NCBI GenBank assembly: GCA_020086605.1
Contig: JACBWW010000004.1
Span: 13,678,220 to 13,742,219 of the forward strand
Origin: Lanius collurio
Lineage: Eukaryota > Chordata > Aves > Passeriformes > Laniidae
DNA length: 64,000 bases
Reading direction: 5' to 3'
Notes under the pieces: generated by a model
The model's database searches: none
What the model saw: only the letters and a program-made list of their open reading frames with translations
Told to the model about the DNA's origin: nothing
Shown: positions 13,115 to 27,184 of the stretch, in pieces
Layout: every line of letters starts with the position of its first letter
Numbering within the stretch: the first letter of the stretch is position 1
Program-made: the position numbers and the translations under genes

Positions 13115-13960
13115 AGTCATCAGCAACTGAATGACAGGATGTCATTCAGAGGGACTTAGACAGGCTCAAGAAGTGGATGCCTAGGAATCTCACATAGTTT
13201 AATCAGACCAAGGGCAAGGTACTGCTCCTGGATTGGGGGCAGCCCCCAGTCTCAACACAAGCTGGGGGATGATAAGATTACAAGCAGCCCTGCCAAGAAG
13301 GATTTGAATGTTCTGGGGAATGAGAAGCTGGACATGATCCAGCAATGTATGCCCACAGCCCAGAAAGCCAATTGTGTCCTGGGCTGCACCCAAAGCAGCA
13401 CAGCCAGCAGGGCAAGGGAGAGGATTCTGCACCTCTACTCTGCCCACATGAGACTCCACCTGGAACACTGCATCCTCAACACAGGAAGGATATTGACCAC
13501 GGCCAGAGAAGGGTCATCACCTTGATCAGAGGGATGGAACACTTCTCCTATGAGGACAGGTTGAGAGAATTAGGATTTTTAAGCCTGGAAAAGAGAAGGC
13601 TTCAGGGTCAACTAACTGCAGTCTTCCAGTACCTGAAGTAAACTTGCATAAAAGATGGGGCAAGACTATTTACAAGAGCATGTATGGATAGGACAAAGGT
13701 AAATTGGTTCAAATTGAAGGAGAGTAGGGCTAGATTTTAGGAGAATATTTTTTACTGTGCGGGTGGTGAGGCACTGGAACAGGTTGTCAAGAGAAGTGAT
13801 GGATGCCCCATTCCTGGAGGTGTTCAAGGCCAGGCTGGATGGGGCTCTGAGCAACCTGGGAGAGTGGAAGGTGTCCCTGCCCACAGCAGGGAAGCTGGAA
13901 TAGGATTATTTTTAAGGGAACCTCCAACTCAAACCATTTTATGATTCTATGATTCTGTGA
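13115..13960 (+). mobile_element. CR1 LINE, 3' half (end of ORF2 plus 3' UTR), broken
   Basis: From about 13115 the sequence follows CR1 through the C-terminal part of ORF2 to the 3' terminus. ORF2 remnants occur in shifting frames: a QQC--A-KANC-LGC segment, then LYSAHMRLHLEH, then FSYEDRLRELGFLSLEKRRL. The CR1 3' UTR follows (GGGTGGTGAGGCACTGGAAC, GGAGGTGTTCAAGGCCAGGC). It ends in the avian CR1 tail of imperfect ATTCTATG octamers at 13941-13958. Frameshifts and stops show it is not coding. Its 5' end is truncated, as is usual for CR1. At about 850 bp it is the longest mobile element in the window. Confidence 0.95.
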
Positions 13961-16900
13961 ACTTAACAAAGCATGAAGACAAGTGAAGTGACAGAATGGG
14001 ATATATCCATATTCATTTTCAGGACACATGGACAAGAATATGGTTTAGAAGATTAAGAACATGTGAGCTCAGAAATTTCTTAAATATCACATAACTTTTT
14101 TGATCTGAGCATCATACAGAGTTTTTAAAATAAATAGATAAAATTAACATCAATAAATAGCCAAGCCATGCAATATTAACCTGAGTCCTACAGAGACTCA
14201 GAAATTAAATTTCTAAAAGGTAGTAGAAAATCCAATAAATTCGAAAGACACTCCACATAAATAAATACAAATAATTTTAAAAGTGATTCTAGGGACATAC
14301 ACTGCTAAAGACAAACGTCTGACTTTCATGTTGGAAAAAAAAGTATAAAAATAAATAGAATTAATAGAGAATATAATGCAGATGTGAAGGTCAGTATAAA
14401 TAAATGAAATTTTGTGTCTCACAGAGTCACCAGAAGTCTTTCAAGGACCTCTTAACACATGGATAAAACATGAGGAGAGAATGCTATCACAAGCTGAGCA
14501 GGAATCAATTTTTGATGCTGTGTTGTGAAAAGGACAATGCCAAACTTGAGCAACAGTTGTAAGCAACACAACTTTGATTTCCTTAGCACTGTCTGTATCT
14601 CAATATTATACATAGTTTTGTAATGAAATCCAAAGGGAAAAAAAAATCAAACAAGCTGCTTGGAGAGATTTATCAGGAAAGAAAAGTTCTTAGAGGCATG
14701 AGCAGAAATGATTGAAAAATCTGACCTTGCTAAGTCAAGACATGACAGACTTTAGAAAAACTAGTAGTTCTTGCAATCAAAGAGGTCATGTAGAAACAAG
14801 CAATAACTGTTATTTCATTGTTCATGTCCAGGGCTAGTAGGATAACTAATAATGCATTTAAGTTTCAGCAAGGGCTGGACAAGGCGTTGGGGAACACCAA
14901 CTATGCCCCAGGACATGGCATTTATCACTAAATATAAAGCACTGGATGGACATCTCCCTGCAATGTCATCACAGAGAAGAGAGGGAAAGATTACAGGACT
15001 TAGAATATACATCCCAGACTAATTTTCTATGATTCAATAATTATACCCACACATTTAAAGTTCTGTTTCAGGAATTTTAATCTAAGAACTTAACCTCAAT
15101 AATTTTACAATAGATTGGTTGTGATTTTAAATCTTGTATTTCCACCAAAGTATGTCTGTTTTCTCACTGAAAAGCACAGGTCCAGTGCTTGTTGAGAGTC
15201 CCTACAGTATTCTTCAAAGACCAGTTTGGACAACCTTTATCCCAAGCAATCATCATTTCAAAGTGTTGATTAATGTCGTGCCTGGTCTTAGTTAAGAGTT
15301 GGTAATGAATGACAGGCATTTTTTCCAACTATAACCTTGAATTAGGTATGTTTTTTAAATTGCAGGTTGGTTTCAAATGTAAGGCTTTTTATGTGGATAT
15401 GTTTTACATTGGAATGCACACATTTAGTAAGCAAATGGGGAAGAGAGCTTTACTTTACTATTAAAAGAATTCAGGACATGTAAACAGGTAATTGTAGAAC
15501 AGGTGACTTTCATTTCCAAAGGAGCTAAAAAAAACACAAGTAACACTGCAATTTAGTAGAAAAAATGTCAAAAAATATCTCTTGATACAGGTGAACAAGC
15601 TCTGGAGAAAGAAAATAATTTTGGAAGGAAAGACTTGCGGAATCCCAAAATACTGTGGACTTGAATAGTTCCTAGGAGGAGATTTACACTGACAAAATCA
15701 AAACAAAAAAGCAAAGTTCAGTGTGACTTAGAAAAATCCTGATATTTTCCAGGAAGAAGCCCTCAAAAAGTAATTATGCTCTAAAATAAAGACCCGACTT
15801 GAATGAGAGAGCCTTCAGCAGAATATTAGTAACAGAAAAATCTGATGTTAGAATAATTCAATAGTGTTCAATTTTACCTGTCCTTTACAAGGGTCTGTGA
15901 CATTATTGTATATTTAAAGATTTAAGTAGTTTTTATTTGTATTTTACCATAATCTGGCTCAAATTGGGGACATCAAAATACATGAAGTTAACAGAAAGCT
16001 ATTTTAAATCAACAGATGTGGTGATCCTTGAAATTGAATTTTTATCAACTTCATAGCTTCCCTAAATATTGATGCAAGAAATTTGAAAGGTAAAAAATCT
16101 ATTCTTTAAGCTGCATGGATAAGAGGCTATATCAGGAGATTAAGAAAGAAAGAAAGAAAGAGAGAAATATTTTTCAGTAGTAACAGTGTGTCACATAGTG
16201 AGCAGGACAACTAAGACCTGAAGGTCCCAAAGGAATTGTTCAAGAGTGCTACAGCCAAGGTGTTTTCCATTCCTCCTACCAGATCTCTTGCATCTTAGTC
16301 TATTAAACAAGCATGAATAAGAGTTTTGAAGGTACTGTCAAGGAGAGATGCTCACTTTGTGGAACAGGCAAGAGAAAAAGCGGAAGTTTCACCCAGTATG
16401 TTTTTGCAGGAAAAGATAAAACAGGGAATTTGCAAAATAAAAAATCCTCTGCGTGACTAAGGTATCCTTTACCTGAGATAATGGTCACAGCCAGAGCTGT
16501 AGCTGCACAGAGAGAAAAATTTGGTTGCTTTTAATGACAGCTAAACAAGACATAATATGTCTGTTGAGAATATGGACATAGAATATAAGGCTGTCAGGGA
16601 CAATGCAAAGCCAGAACAGACAAAAGCTTTTATAGTCCAGGAATACATCACGAGGAATGGGAAGTGATATTGAGACAATCCAATTGGAGGAATTGGCTGG
16701 GGAAAACCGAAAACATTCTCTTCGAGTAAGAAGTGTGAGGGAACTCTCACTAGTGGGAGATACTCCTTATTTGCAAGCACACTGACTGAAATTAGGACCT
16801 CTCTTCTGTAATAAATGCTGAATGGCTAAAACCAGAGAAATTATGGATGTCAACACAGACAGTGATGCTACTGCCAGCAAGCCAAGAACAGCTAGGGACT

Positions 16901-19900
16901 GCAATCCACTCACTGAAACAAATACTGGAAAGTCAGAGTAGTTCTGGTGCGGAGATCAAAGACCATAGTGCAGCCTTGAGGAGGGAGGGATGCACCAGCA
17001 CACACCACAAGAAAATTGTATGTGTCAGAAAAGAAAGTCTAGGTAGGCCTTGTCTTAATGTGCCATTTGCAGGCATAAAACAGAAATAGGTCAGGGAAAA
17101 TTGTTTCTATACAGAGAAGTACTACAATGATGAGGGGCTTTGTCAGAGATAGACCTATAGATTCTTAGACACACTGAATTATTTTACAGTTAGCACATTA
17201 TGGTACTCATTTAAAAAGTTATTCTACTTCATGCTAGCAGGCATGGCAAAGTAAGCACTGCTGCAGCTTCTGTAACCAGACTCCAAATCTGGAAATAATA
17301 TTTGCTTCCAGGAAAGTCCCACTAAGCTATTCTCTTAAATGGTCCAGCAGGCATTTTGATGGTCTCCATCATCATTATGAGTGCCCTTATGGATCAGGCT
17401 AGATGGAGAAAAATACCATTTCTAATCCTGGCAAAAAATTTTGTTACCTAATACCTTAAAGCAAGTTCCTTGCCCTTTCAGATAGCAATAGAAAAAAACA
17501 ATTTCTACGGTTTATTAAAGAATTATAAAATGATGACATTTGTCTCCTATTTTATCCAGAAATAAATTATGTAAAAGACATTTTCATTAAAAGTGCTTAA
17601 GGCTAAATTGAAATATATGCAGCCAAAAGGTTGCAATGGCAGTATAGTGTTACCTCATTTGCTCCTGGCTACTACAAGGTACTTCGGGAATCCGTGTGTT
17701 TCATGAGTTTATACACCCATACAGAGAGATAAAACATAAATCCTAAGATCTCAGTGGACACTCCTTGTGAAGCAGCACTAGATTAAATGAGGAACTTCAC
17801 ATACTCAGAGTGTTATGTGGTGATTTAAAATGCACATTACATTTGACATAATAATATATGACCAACGGCCAAAGGGCCTGGAAAGTGGCATGCAGCCAGA
17901 ATTGTTTCAAGAATTCTTTTGAAGTGGAAGTCTTAGTGCTACTCTTAATCCTTTAAAACCTTTTTTAAGATGCAAAATTCTTGGGGAATTTTGTCTTTGA
18001 GGAAACTAATAAGTTAATGAATCTACTTACTATGACAGGAAGTGACACAGTCAGGCTGTACCACAAGCAATGCACAACAATAATTTGAAAGTATTTACAG
18101 AAGTAAAGAGGCTATAAACACGGTTTGTAGGAAAGAGGAGACATCCCAAAGCCCTCTTCTGTCAGATACTCACCAACAATGAAAGAAAGCTCTTTCAAGA
18201 ATATAATTCCACTCTGGGAGGTGTCTCTTTCTACAAGGGCACATTTTGCATAATCGGTACAAAAATGTTTCTAATAAAATTGTAGGCTATGATGAAGATT
18301 CTATCAGATGAAGTTGCAGCCAGTAATACGAAGTCAGGTAATTTAAACACTAAAAATAAGGACTGAGGCAAAATAACTAGTCTTTCAGGCACGGCAAGAA
18401 TATTTTGAAAATGCATTTTCCATATGACTTTGCAATGGCTGAGAAGAATAACTTTTCATCTATTTTCTTTTTTCAAGACAAATAATCTGATTGTAACTTT
18501 GAACTGATTTGCCCATGTCAACTAAACTTTCATTGGGTTTGATAAGTTTATACTGCCAGCCTGTGCTCAAAAGGTTCACATCTTCATTCTCCACAGACAG
18601 TTTTGGAGATCAAGATATTGTCTCCTTGTCTGCCCAGTGTCAAATTTATGTTTCAGAATCCAGCTAGAGAGATACTGTGATTAACTTGGTAGCAGTCAAT
18701 TACAGAAGCAGCTACAAAGAATACAGAGAACTGGATGAAGTCTTTGAAAAACCAGAACCTGGTTGTCAGAAGAACATCTGAGGCATTCATAGTTAATCAC
18801 TTGGGCCACCAGACCAAATGTCTTTCTATCCCCCTGGCAAAAGGGAGAGTGGATTGGGAAAAAATATGAAAGGCAAATATCAATGACTAAGACAATTCTT
18901 TGGACTGTGAAACCATGCTGAGGAGTGTGATCATAGGAACCACGACATGGAAATGACTCTTGTTACTAATTGGTTTTTTTTGAACTTTATTGCAAAGATA
19001 TTTTTGGTCAAAATAAATATGATATTCACCTTACATAACTATGGGAACCACTAAAGTTGTGAAAGTAGGACACTGAAGTAAGGTCAGAAACAAAAGATGT
19101 TGTTGTGGGATTGATTTTTTTTTAAAAAAATATTTCTTAGATATTTCTGTGGATTGATGTAAATTAAAAGTTTCAGCATTCCATTTCATTTAAGATGCAT
19201 CAAAGTGCTGAAACACATACACATCCTTTGAGACCAGAATTTACTTTTTCTCCACATTTCTAGGCTTTCCTTCACTGAAAATAGTTCTGATTTAAAAGAA
19301 AATCAGTATTGCATTATCTTCTGAAAATTGTTTAGGTTTATAATTCTTTTGATTTTATCATCAGTGGCATAACTGGCTACATTGGTGTTTTGCCATCTTT
19401 TAAAATTAGAACCAAACAAAAATATGTAATTAATATAATTAATTTTTTTTTTCAAATTTACAATTGTGCAAAGAGGTTTGAATATATGTCTGATTACCAA
19501 ATACTCCATAGCAAAGGAAAAAAAAAAAGGTCAGAAAAAGATAGAGTTTTAGAATTTTTATTATTTTTATAATAAAGTTTGATATTTGATGTCTTGACTC
19601 ATAGCTTTTTTAATTTATAGGCTTGGTAATGTTTCACTAAATCAGCCCATTCCATCCCAGATTAAGGTACTACAAATCTCCTAAGGTGCTATGGCAAATA
19701 TAAACTACAATTTAGTTCCTTAGAAGTTCTTAAAATTTAACATAGCTATTTATTTGTACTTCGTTAAAAATGCTGCTATTATTTGAAGTTTAACTGAATT
19801 AGAAAACAAAAAAAGTAAACATGTTGAGAAGTGCAGAAAATGGGCTTGCATTCAATGCTGTATTACAGGATCTAGTATAATAAACAGGCTTAGAGTAAAG

Positions 19901-22900
19901 CATCAAATCAAGCCTCTGTTGAGAGCCTCTCAACACACAGGTTAATTAAAATCTACATTTAAATCTTACCATTTGGGACACATCTGTTTAGCTTAACTTA
20001 TGCCAAATTATAGGCTACAAAATTTCTTTGTAAAGACATCTTTTTAAATGCAAAGAAGCTTTCACAAATGCTGTCCATTCACTAGTGTTTTAACAGAAGA
20101 ACACAGTGATGTACTGGGTTAATTACAACCTCTTATTCTGCTTTTATTCTTCTTATCCTTTCTGGTTTTAAAATTTTCTGACTCTGACCCTAAGTGAGGC
20201 TTATGCAATCACCCTAATTTTTCTAATATATGTCACTGTTGTAAACACAACTCTAAATGTAATTTGTTGATTTTCTAGTTCTTCTGTCATAGCAATACCC
20301 TGTTATTCCCTACTCGGCTGGTCCAGTGTAGTTCCTGAGATGATTTTCTTGCAGCATCACTTAACAATTTCTGATTGCTTTATGTAGAACACAAGCATTT
20401 TATGTCCCATGTCTGTGTGTCAGATTGTCAGTCACACCCGTTTGTATTGTTTCGTTTTGTTTGCCTGTTTTTAATGTTTTTGGTTGTTTTTAGGGAAGTA
20501 GTAAAATAAGAAGTATCACAATCAGCTAGATGCTTGAAAATGTGTGAAAAATGGTGGTGAGGTAGATTGCAAAGACTGCAAATACCCATTCTCAGGGAAA
20601 GCTGGATAAAACTCAACCGGTTGGTCAGTCCACAGATCTGCACTGGCTTATCACTGCGTTACTTCATCACTAATTTCTCTCAGACACTGACGGCAGCTTT
20701 TGCCTATTAACTAGCTAGAGTCATATTTAAATGGTGGTAAATAACATGGAAAGACCTAGGAGAGCTGTTTAAGCACTACAGAGATATTACAGTTGAGGTG
20801 ACATTGAACTAAATGTAGGGACAAAGTGGAAGTGGACATGGGAAAAGAGGGGAGAAAAGAGTCGAGAATAATATGGGACATAGTAAATATATTCATAGTA
20901 CATCAGTTTCATCGTTTCTTCATGCAAGGATTTTATTGTGCAGGGAGAACCCTATCTGGGGACTTGTGCATTTCAGCAAGTTGTGATACATTTTGGGGAA
21001 GAATTCTGTTATAAGTTCACTTAAAGATTCTACAGAATTACATTCAATTAAAAGAAGTGACAAAATAGGAAAGGGAATAAATAAGAGTAAGAAGAGAAAC
21101 AGATACAGACTTGTAGTACTTCTCTATACCTGGAGTGCTATGTCTTCTACTTATAAACTGTGTAAACACTAAACATAGGGGAAATTATAAAAGCATCTAA
21201 AGGAAAAAAATTGTGAATAATCAGACTTTTTCTTTAGGAAAAGCAAAACAGCTAAAATAGCTAACATTTAGACTCAGGAGTATGGCTGAGGAATACTTAA
21301 GACCGGTCAAAGCTTAAGAAAATAAACCATAAAAAATCTTTGCCAGGTAAATTGACAAAGTTATCTAATGTTGTTTACAGCGGTATTTGGATGGATGGGA
21401 AAGGCACAGAAGTGTGACTAGAATACATTCTTCCACTAGCTAAAAACAGAATTTTGCCAGCTTAAATGAACTATTTTTGTATCATATCTGGGATAGAAAA
21501 ACAAGTGACATTCAAGAATAAAAGAGAAAAGACGTACGTAGGACATTCAGATGAGCAATGATCAGAAGCAAAGAAGCATATTCAGGAGTTTGTTTTTGCT
21601 ATATTAAAAACCTGTTTTGAAAACAACTTCAAACTGTTTCATTTGATCATTTGAGGAATGTAAGCAACACAAGTAGGTTTTTTCAGTCAATTTATATTGG
21701 ATTTTTTCTCTTTAGCACTTTTTTTCAAAATTAAATATTCGGATATTTACAGCTGAAGTACAGATATGCCTTCAGTTATATTAGCTCTAAAAAAACAGTG
21801 ATTATAGAGGTTTATTCATTTCAGCACTATCTATGCAGTGATGTTTTACTTAACAGCTGAAATTCTGAGAAGGCGTAGCAATAATGAAATCATAACGTTT
21901 TCTTTTGAGACTTGGTTTTCCTCCTTTAAGAAAGGAAGTTTTTTTGTTTTTCTAAAGTTAAGTTGATTTAACCATATTATAACCTTAATTAAATTAAAAC
22001 AAAACCTATCATCCTATTACAAATTTACAAATGCATCAAGTAGACACGTTATTCTGTAAGACAGACAAGATATAATCAAGTACTCACCAAATGAGAAAGA
22101 GGTAATGGAAAGATTGGCTTTCAAAAAACAAGACAATAAGAAATCAGGACGTTTTGGGAAGCCTAATAAGGATTATATTTAAGTAATAAAAATATGGAAA
22201 GTGCCCTATACAATAGACTAAAATATCTCTCTTGAGTATGATATTCCTTTAATATCTGTCTGGTAAATATTTAACTTTAAACCATATTTCTGATCCTTAT
22301 CTCTTTAGATGACCAAGCAATTGGCCCCTAACATACAACCACATAAATATATACTTCTTAGGGAAGTATTCAGTGGTCTGGAATATATAACCACTTCAGA
22401 TTAATCAACAATTCCCTATATTTTTAACTTAGAGAGAAATATCTCAATATGAGACTTAATTAATCAATTACTTTAAATGTTGGTAAGGTTAATGTTTCAG
22501 AATCTTTTCAGAAAAGAAAAATAAGCCGGGGAAGAGAATAAGAGTTCCCTCAAGTCTTATAAGAAATGTAATCTCATTAGAGAAGCCAACCATCATACTG
22601 AGAAGGATAGTATCTTCTAAAGTGGAATTGACAGCTTGTAAAGACTTCTCAGAAACAGATTTTCACTATCTTAGTTAAGGTTGCAGAATCACTGCAGAAA
22701 CTATTACTTACTTTGTCATAGGTTCCCACAGTATATTGCCTTTCAGAAGCCTTTGTTTAGACTAAATCATAAATCTTAAATTGTTAAGCTGGAGTAGTAA
22801 AAAACAAAACAAAAAAAAAAAAAGCCAACTTTTTTTAACCACTTTTGTGTTTTAAAACACTTTAAACAACTTTGTAGGTACTTCTACAGCTAAGATAATG

Positions 22901-24794
22901 CTTTCTAACCTTTAGTAGATTATTTCTTACAATTGTGCAGGTACTAGACTCTAAACTGGAGTACAGAGCATGTACAGGGACTTTATTACAGAATTTTTAA
23001 CATGTGCACTATATGTCCTAGACTGTGTCTCAGTATTACAGTATTTTCATTGCTAGAAATAGGGCACAGGCTTTGTAGTGAGTTTATGAGGCCTCAGGAC
23101 TATGGCTTGTCCAGCTTACTTTGTTCGATGTTTTCTTGATCTGCCTGGAACTTTGCTTCAACTTAGTTTAGCTGTAACAGTGGTTTTCTCTCATAACTGG
23201 ATAACCATATTTAATTGGTTTTAATATGGTTTGTCTTCTTATGATATAACCATTTTAATATATGATTGTAAAAATTAGTTGTTCTATATAAAAATGAGAT
23301 CTTTGTGAGTCTAATGAAATGCAGATGCAGAGAGTTACAGGGCTGGTGTGTTGGCAGGGTCCTTGAGAAGAGGAAGCAGAGGAAGCAGTATAGAGGAGTG
23401 GTGGTGTGGGATAAGAGCTGAGTCACAGCCTGGCCTCGGAGATCCCATGGCTATGAACAACTCATCAACAGCTAGCTAAAGAAATCCAGAGCTGAACAAA
23501 ATTGGGGTTTGGGAATATGACAAATGCATCACATATAGTAAATTCAAAGGTACTGTGGACATGCGCAGCATTGAAGAAGAAACAATTTGTAAAGGACCAT
23601 TAAGAAAAGAAACAAATATTACCCCAGCAGATCCTAAAGTGAAGAAGGAAACAAAAAATTCATCATACTCTTCTCTGTGAAATCGTTGGGGTGCTAGTTA
23701 TTTACCACATGGTACCATAACAGCTGGAAGGATACCAAAGGACTGTGAGAGGTACAACAAAACCTTTAGCAGCTAGAAAATGTGTGATATACTTCTAACT
23801 GTATTGCTATTGAGGATTGTCCTGCTTTTTTAAAATTTGGTTCAGTTTGGGGTTTTTTAAGTAATTGTGGTATCCTTTCTTTATGCTCCTTGTTTTCTTA
23901 ATTTTCTGTTATAGTTGGATGTTATCTAGCTGTCTGATTAAACTTTTAATAATGAACTCCAGGCTTTACATACAATCATTATTTCCTTTTTTACCTATAA
24001 TGTTTTTAAGCAGAAATGTGGATATTGTGATAACTCCATTGCATTTTTTTATATTATTATTGAATTCCTGTGGAGTCCATACATTATGGAAAACTCTCAA
24101 AACAGTAAAGCAGTCTCTTATCTTATACTGAAATGCCTCTAGGTAAATCTACTACTTTTCAGCACAACTGCATATTGTGAAATACCAAAAATTCCTAGCT
24201 TTTACCCAGTGCTTATCTCCAAGTTTGTAAAGGATGTATCATTTTTTCCATTATAGGCAGGAATCGACAAGTGTGTAGACTCAGGATTATTAGCATTTTG
24301 GTGTCAGAATTTGTATTTTCTATGCACTAAGTCACACTGAAGGTCAGAAATTTGTATGTGGATCTACAGAAGAAATCATGACTGACCTAGATGGCCTCCT
24401 ACAAAAATTATTCTAATCTGACAGTGGTTTTATAAGGTTTTTGGCTAAAAATATATACTTTGGGATTCATTCCAAAGTGTGAAACTGTTAGAATAATTCC
24501 CTGTGAAGAAGACTGTAACAGAATCCACAGATTATTCCAGTCCTTTTAAATTCTCATGAAATTTACATTTTGTTAATCTTTTTTATAAAGAGACACATCC
24601 AAGTACTCTTTAAAGATGCTGACGCCCTATTAAAAATATTAATATAAATTTTTATATGATATGCAAAACTAGAACCTTTAGCATTACCTTTGAATTTTCC
24701 ATAAGTTACAAAAGCTTTTGCTTTTGTCAGTTTAATTCATGGTTCTAATACTTTTTCAAGAATGTAGTGCATGTAGCTGGTGAAAAGAAACTGG
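13961..24794. other. AT-rich intergenic DNA, no gene seen
   Basis: About 11 kb without a recognisable gene or repeat family. It contains a short (GAAA)n at 16143-16167 and an A-rich tract near 22801-22823. A non-repetitive frame at about 23470-23680 is open for some 65 codons (see findings). Confidence 0.55.
16143..16167. repeat. Short (GAAA)n microsatellite
   Basis: About five GAAA units followed by GAGAGAAA, a purine-only tract. Confidence 0.85.
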
Positions 24795-25135
24795 AAAATA
24801 AGGAGCTAACACTCACAGAGCAGATCCCAGCCCCCTCTGTGCCATTCCTGTCCAACGGGCTCACAAACACGCCGGAGGTCACCCGGCAGGGATCCCTGTG
24901 CTGGATTGAGTGCTGCCCAAGCACAGGCAGGCAGGGTGGTGCTGAGGACAGCTGTCAGGCAGGGTGACTGTCCAGCACACCATTGTCATCCTCCCCTTTG
25001 CAGCACCTGCTCAGGGCTCTGTGCCGGTGACACTGCGTGGCAAATTTCTTGTGGGCCACCATCAGAGAGCTGAGAGGATCTGTCCTAATTTGCCTCTTTC
25101 CTCTTGCCTGGCTGCCCTGAGAAAAACCTACACAT
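24795..25135. other. GC-rich island of unknown origin
   Basis: This block is clearly richer in G and C than the DNA on either side and contains several CpGs (for example in AACGGGC, ACGCCGGAGG, CACCCGGC, TGCCGGTG, TGCGTGG). I cannot assign it to a known repeat or exon. Short frames exist on both strands but none resembles a known family. Possible explanations are an old LTR or DNA element, a retrocopy fragment, or an unannotated exon or enhancer. Confidence 0.4.
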
Positions 25136-25699
25136 GTCAAAATATGGCTTATACTTCCTGTGATTGACTCCAGCCAGGGTAGTCAAGTAGGAAAAACAAA
25201 AGGAAAAAATGTGGAAGCAAATCCAACAGAGCGTTACCAAAGAACTGGAAGCAGTCAGGGCTGGAAGCAGTTAAAACACCAGGATATTTTTCATGGCTAT
25301 TAGATCTTTCTGAAAGATAGCTTCTGAAACACAATTTTTGAATAATTATGAGAAATATCCTGATCATAAAGTTTTGAATGTCACAGTGTTCATTAGAAAA
25401 TACAACTCTATTTTACAGCAAGCAGTAAATTCTGACTTGAGGAAGTTCAAAACTCTGCATTAAGCTAATGCTGTTAGTGTTCTACTCAACTTTGTTATTT
25501 ACTATGGTTATTTCCCTTATCCTTCATCAGCTCTCTAAATCTAAATTGAAGTGAGTACATGTCATCTTTTAGAATTAATTCAAAAAAAGTATTCATCTGA
25601 CAGTGAATTTCTTTACTACTTCAAATTAACATCAGTCTTTCAAACACTGATAAATTTTTTCTCCTGATGAAAATGTTTGCTGGATTATTGGGGCTTTCA

Positions 25700-25746
25700 T
25701 ATTTCTCTAAACAATTTATCTCCAAGGTAAATTGTTTAGAGAAATA
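25700..25746. repeat. Perfect 19-bp inverted repeat with 9-nt loop
   Basis: The arms are 25700-25718 (TATTTCTCTAAACAATTTA) and 25728-25746 (its exact reverse complement), separated by TCTCCAAGG. Every position pairs. This is much longer than expected by chance at such close spacing, though it is AT-rich. Confidence 0.95.
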
Positions 25747-27157
25747 AACAAGGTGGAGGAATGTCTACTGTGATATTTTGTTTTAACTGATAAGCATGCA
25801 GCTTCTCAAATTCACTGCAACTTAACAGACACTTTTTCCCTTGGGGAAGAAAATGGAAAAAAAGAGATTCAAAATTAAAAGAAAGAAATAGTTGCAGAAT
25901 GCATGAAACAAAGAATTTCTCTCAACCCAGGTAAAAATTTGATAATGGTGTACTAATTTAGTCACTTAAAATAAGCAGAAATCCTAATTGAATCTCACAA
26001 TTTCAGAAAAATAGAAAAAAATGTTTGCATCTTTATATTTACCACAATTATGTATATATACCCTAGGTCTGAACAAAGCTCTTATATTTTGGCCCATATT
26101 TGTTTAAAAGATATTTTTATTGGCAGAATTTCTATCTTTCAAATCCATCTCTCTGTCTCCACCCCTGCTCCAAATGCAAAAACAGCTTTGAAGTTCAGAG
26201 CAGCCTCTTCCTGGAACTTCATGAACTAGAAGGAGCTTCACATGTATCAGTTCATTTACTATTACTCCAGAACGAAACACTGAAAGAAAACACAGCAAAG
26301 TTCTAAGTTTTCTTGTAATAGCACACTGGCTGTGTGGCTCATCTCAGAAAGATCTTTTTCCAACAGTTGGATTAATGACTTGAGGAGAATGAATGGCAAT
26401 GAACGTTGTCCATTTGGGCTGCTGCACACAAATGTGTTTGCTTATGTAAACACAAGAGCTCATTTTGGGCATTTCACAAAAATCCTGTGTGAAAAATCAG
26501 GTCCTTCATGAAGCAGAAGGTGAAGAGTGAGTTAAAAGACAGTTCCTATGACAATGAAAGACTTTCAAATACAGGGAAAGAAATATAGACCACAGAGAAA
26601 AAAATTACATAGAATGTCAACTGTAATGCTGATGTAGAAACGTCTGAATTGTTCCCTGCTTGTTCATACTGAGTTTCAACTTTGTATTGTCTTCTCCCTC
26701 ATTGTCCCTTTTCTAAACTTTATTTAGTGACCACACAGAACAGTCTTGCTTTAAATTGATTCCTCAAATGTGCTTTGTGCATTCCAAAGTGTATTCCAAA
26801 AGGCTCTCACTATCTACTTGCAGGAGCTGTGATAACCTTCTCTATAATTACAGATTTTAGTGCATAGGTTGTTAAAGCGCATACATTATTGAAAACATAC
26901 TCATTACCGATACTGGCTTTACAGTTCTTCAAAAAACATTCATGCTATTCTCTATCTTTACTGTCTTGAACAAGCTCAGGTGGAACTGAATTGATGCACA
27001 AACCCAGAGCAAAAGATCCATAGTGGACTCAACATAGATCAGCCCATATTTATATTACAGACATGCATACCATGTCCATACATTTGTATATTTGAGTATT
27101 TGAATATTCATAAACATAAACCCCCCTATATATACAGTGTGATTCTGCATACTATTA

Positions 27158-27184
27158 TGTGTGTGTGTGTCTTATGTGTGTGTA
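27158..27184. repeat. Interrupted (GT)n microsatellite
   Basis: A run of TGTGTGTGTGTGT, then CTTA, then TGTGTGTGT. Confidence 0.85.

Noticed and set aside
13304..13641. Two frames of 73 and 98 codons as a host gene
   Set aside because: They are frameshifted remnants of CR1 ORF2.
25700..25746. A microRNA precursor at the perfect hairpin
   Set aside because: The stem is 19 bp with a 9-nt loop and the flanks do not extend the pairing, which is short for a pre-miRNA. Perfect pairing is also atypical for animal miRNAs.
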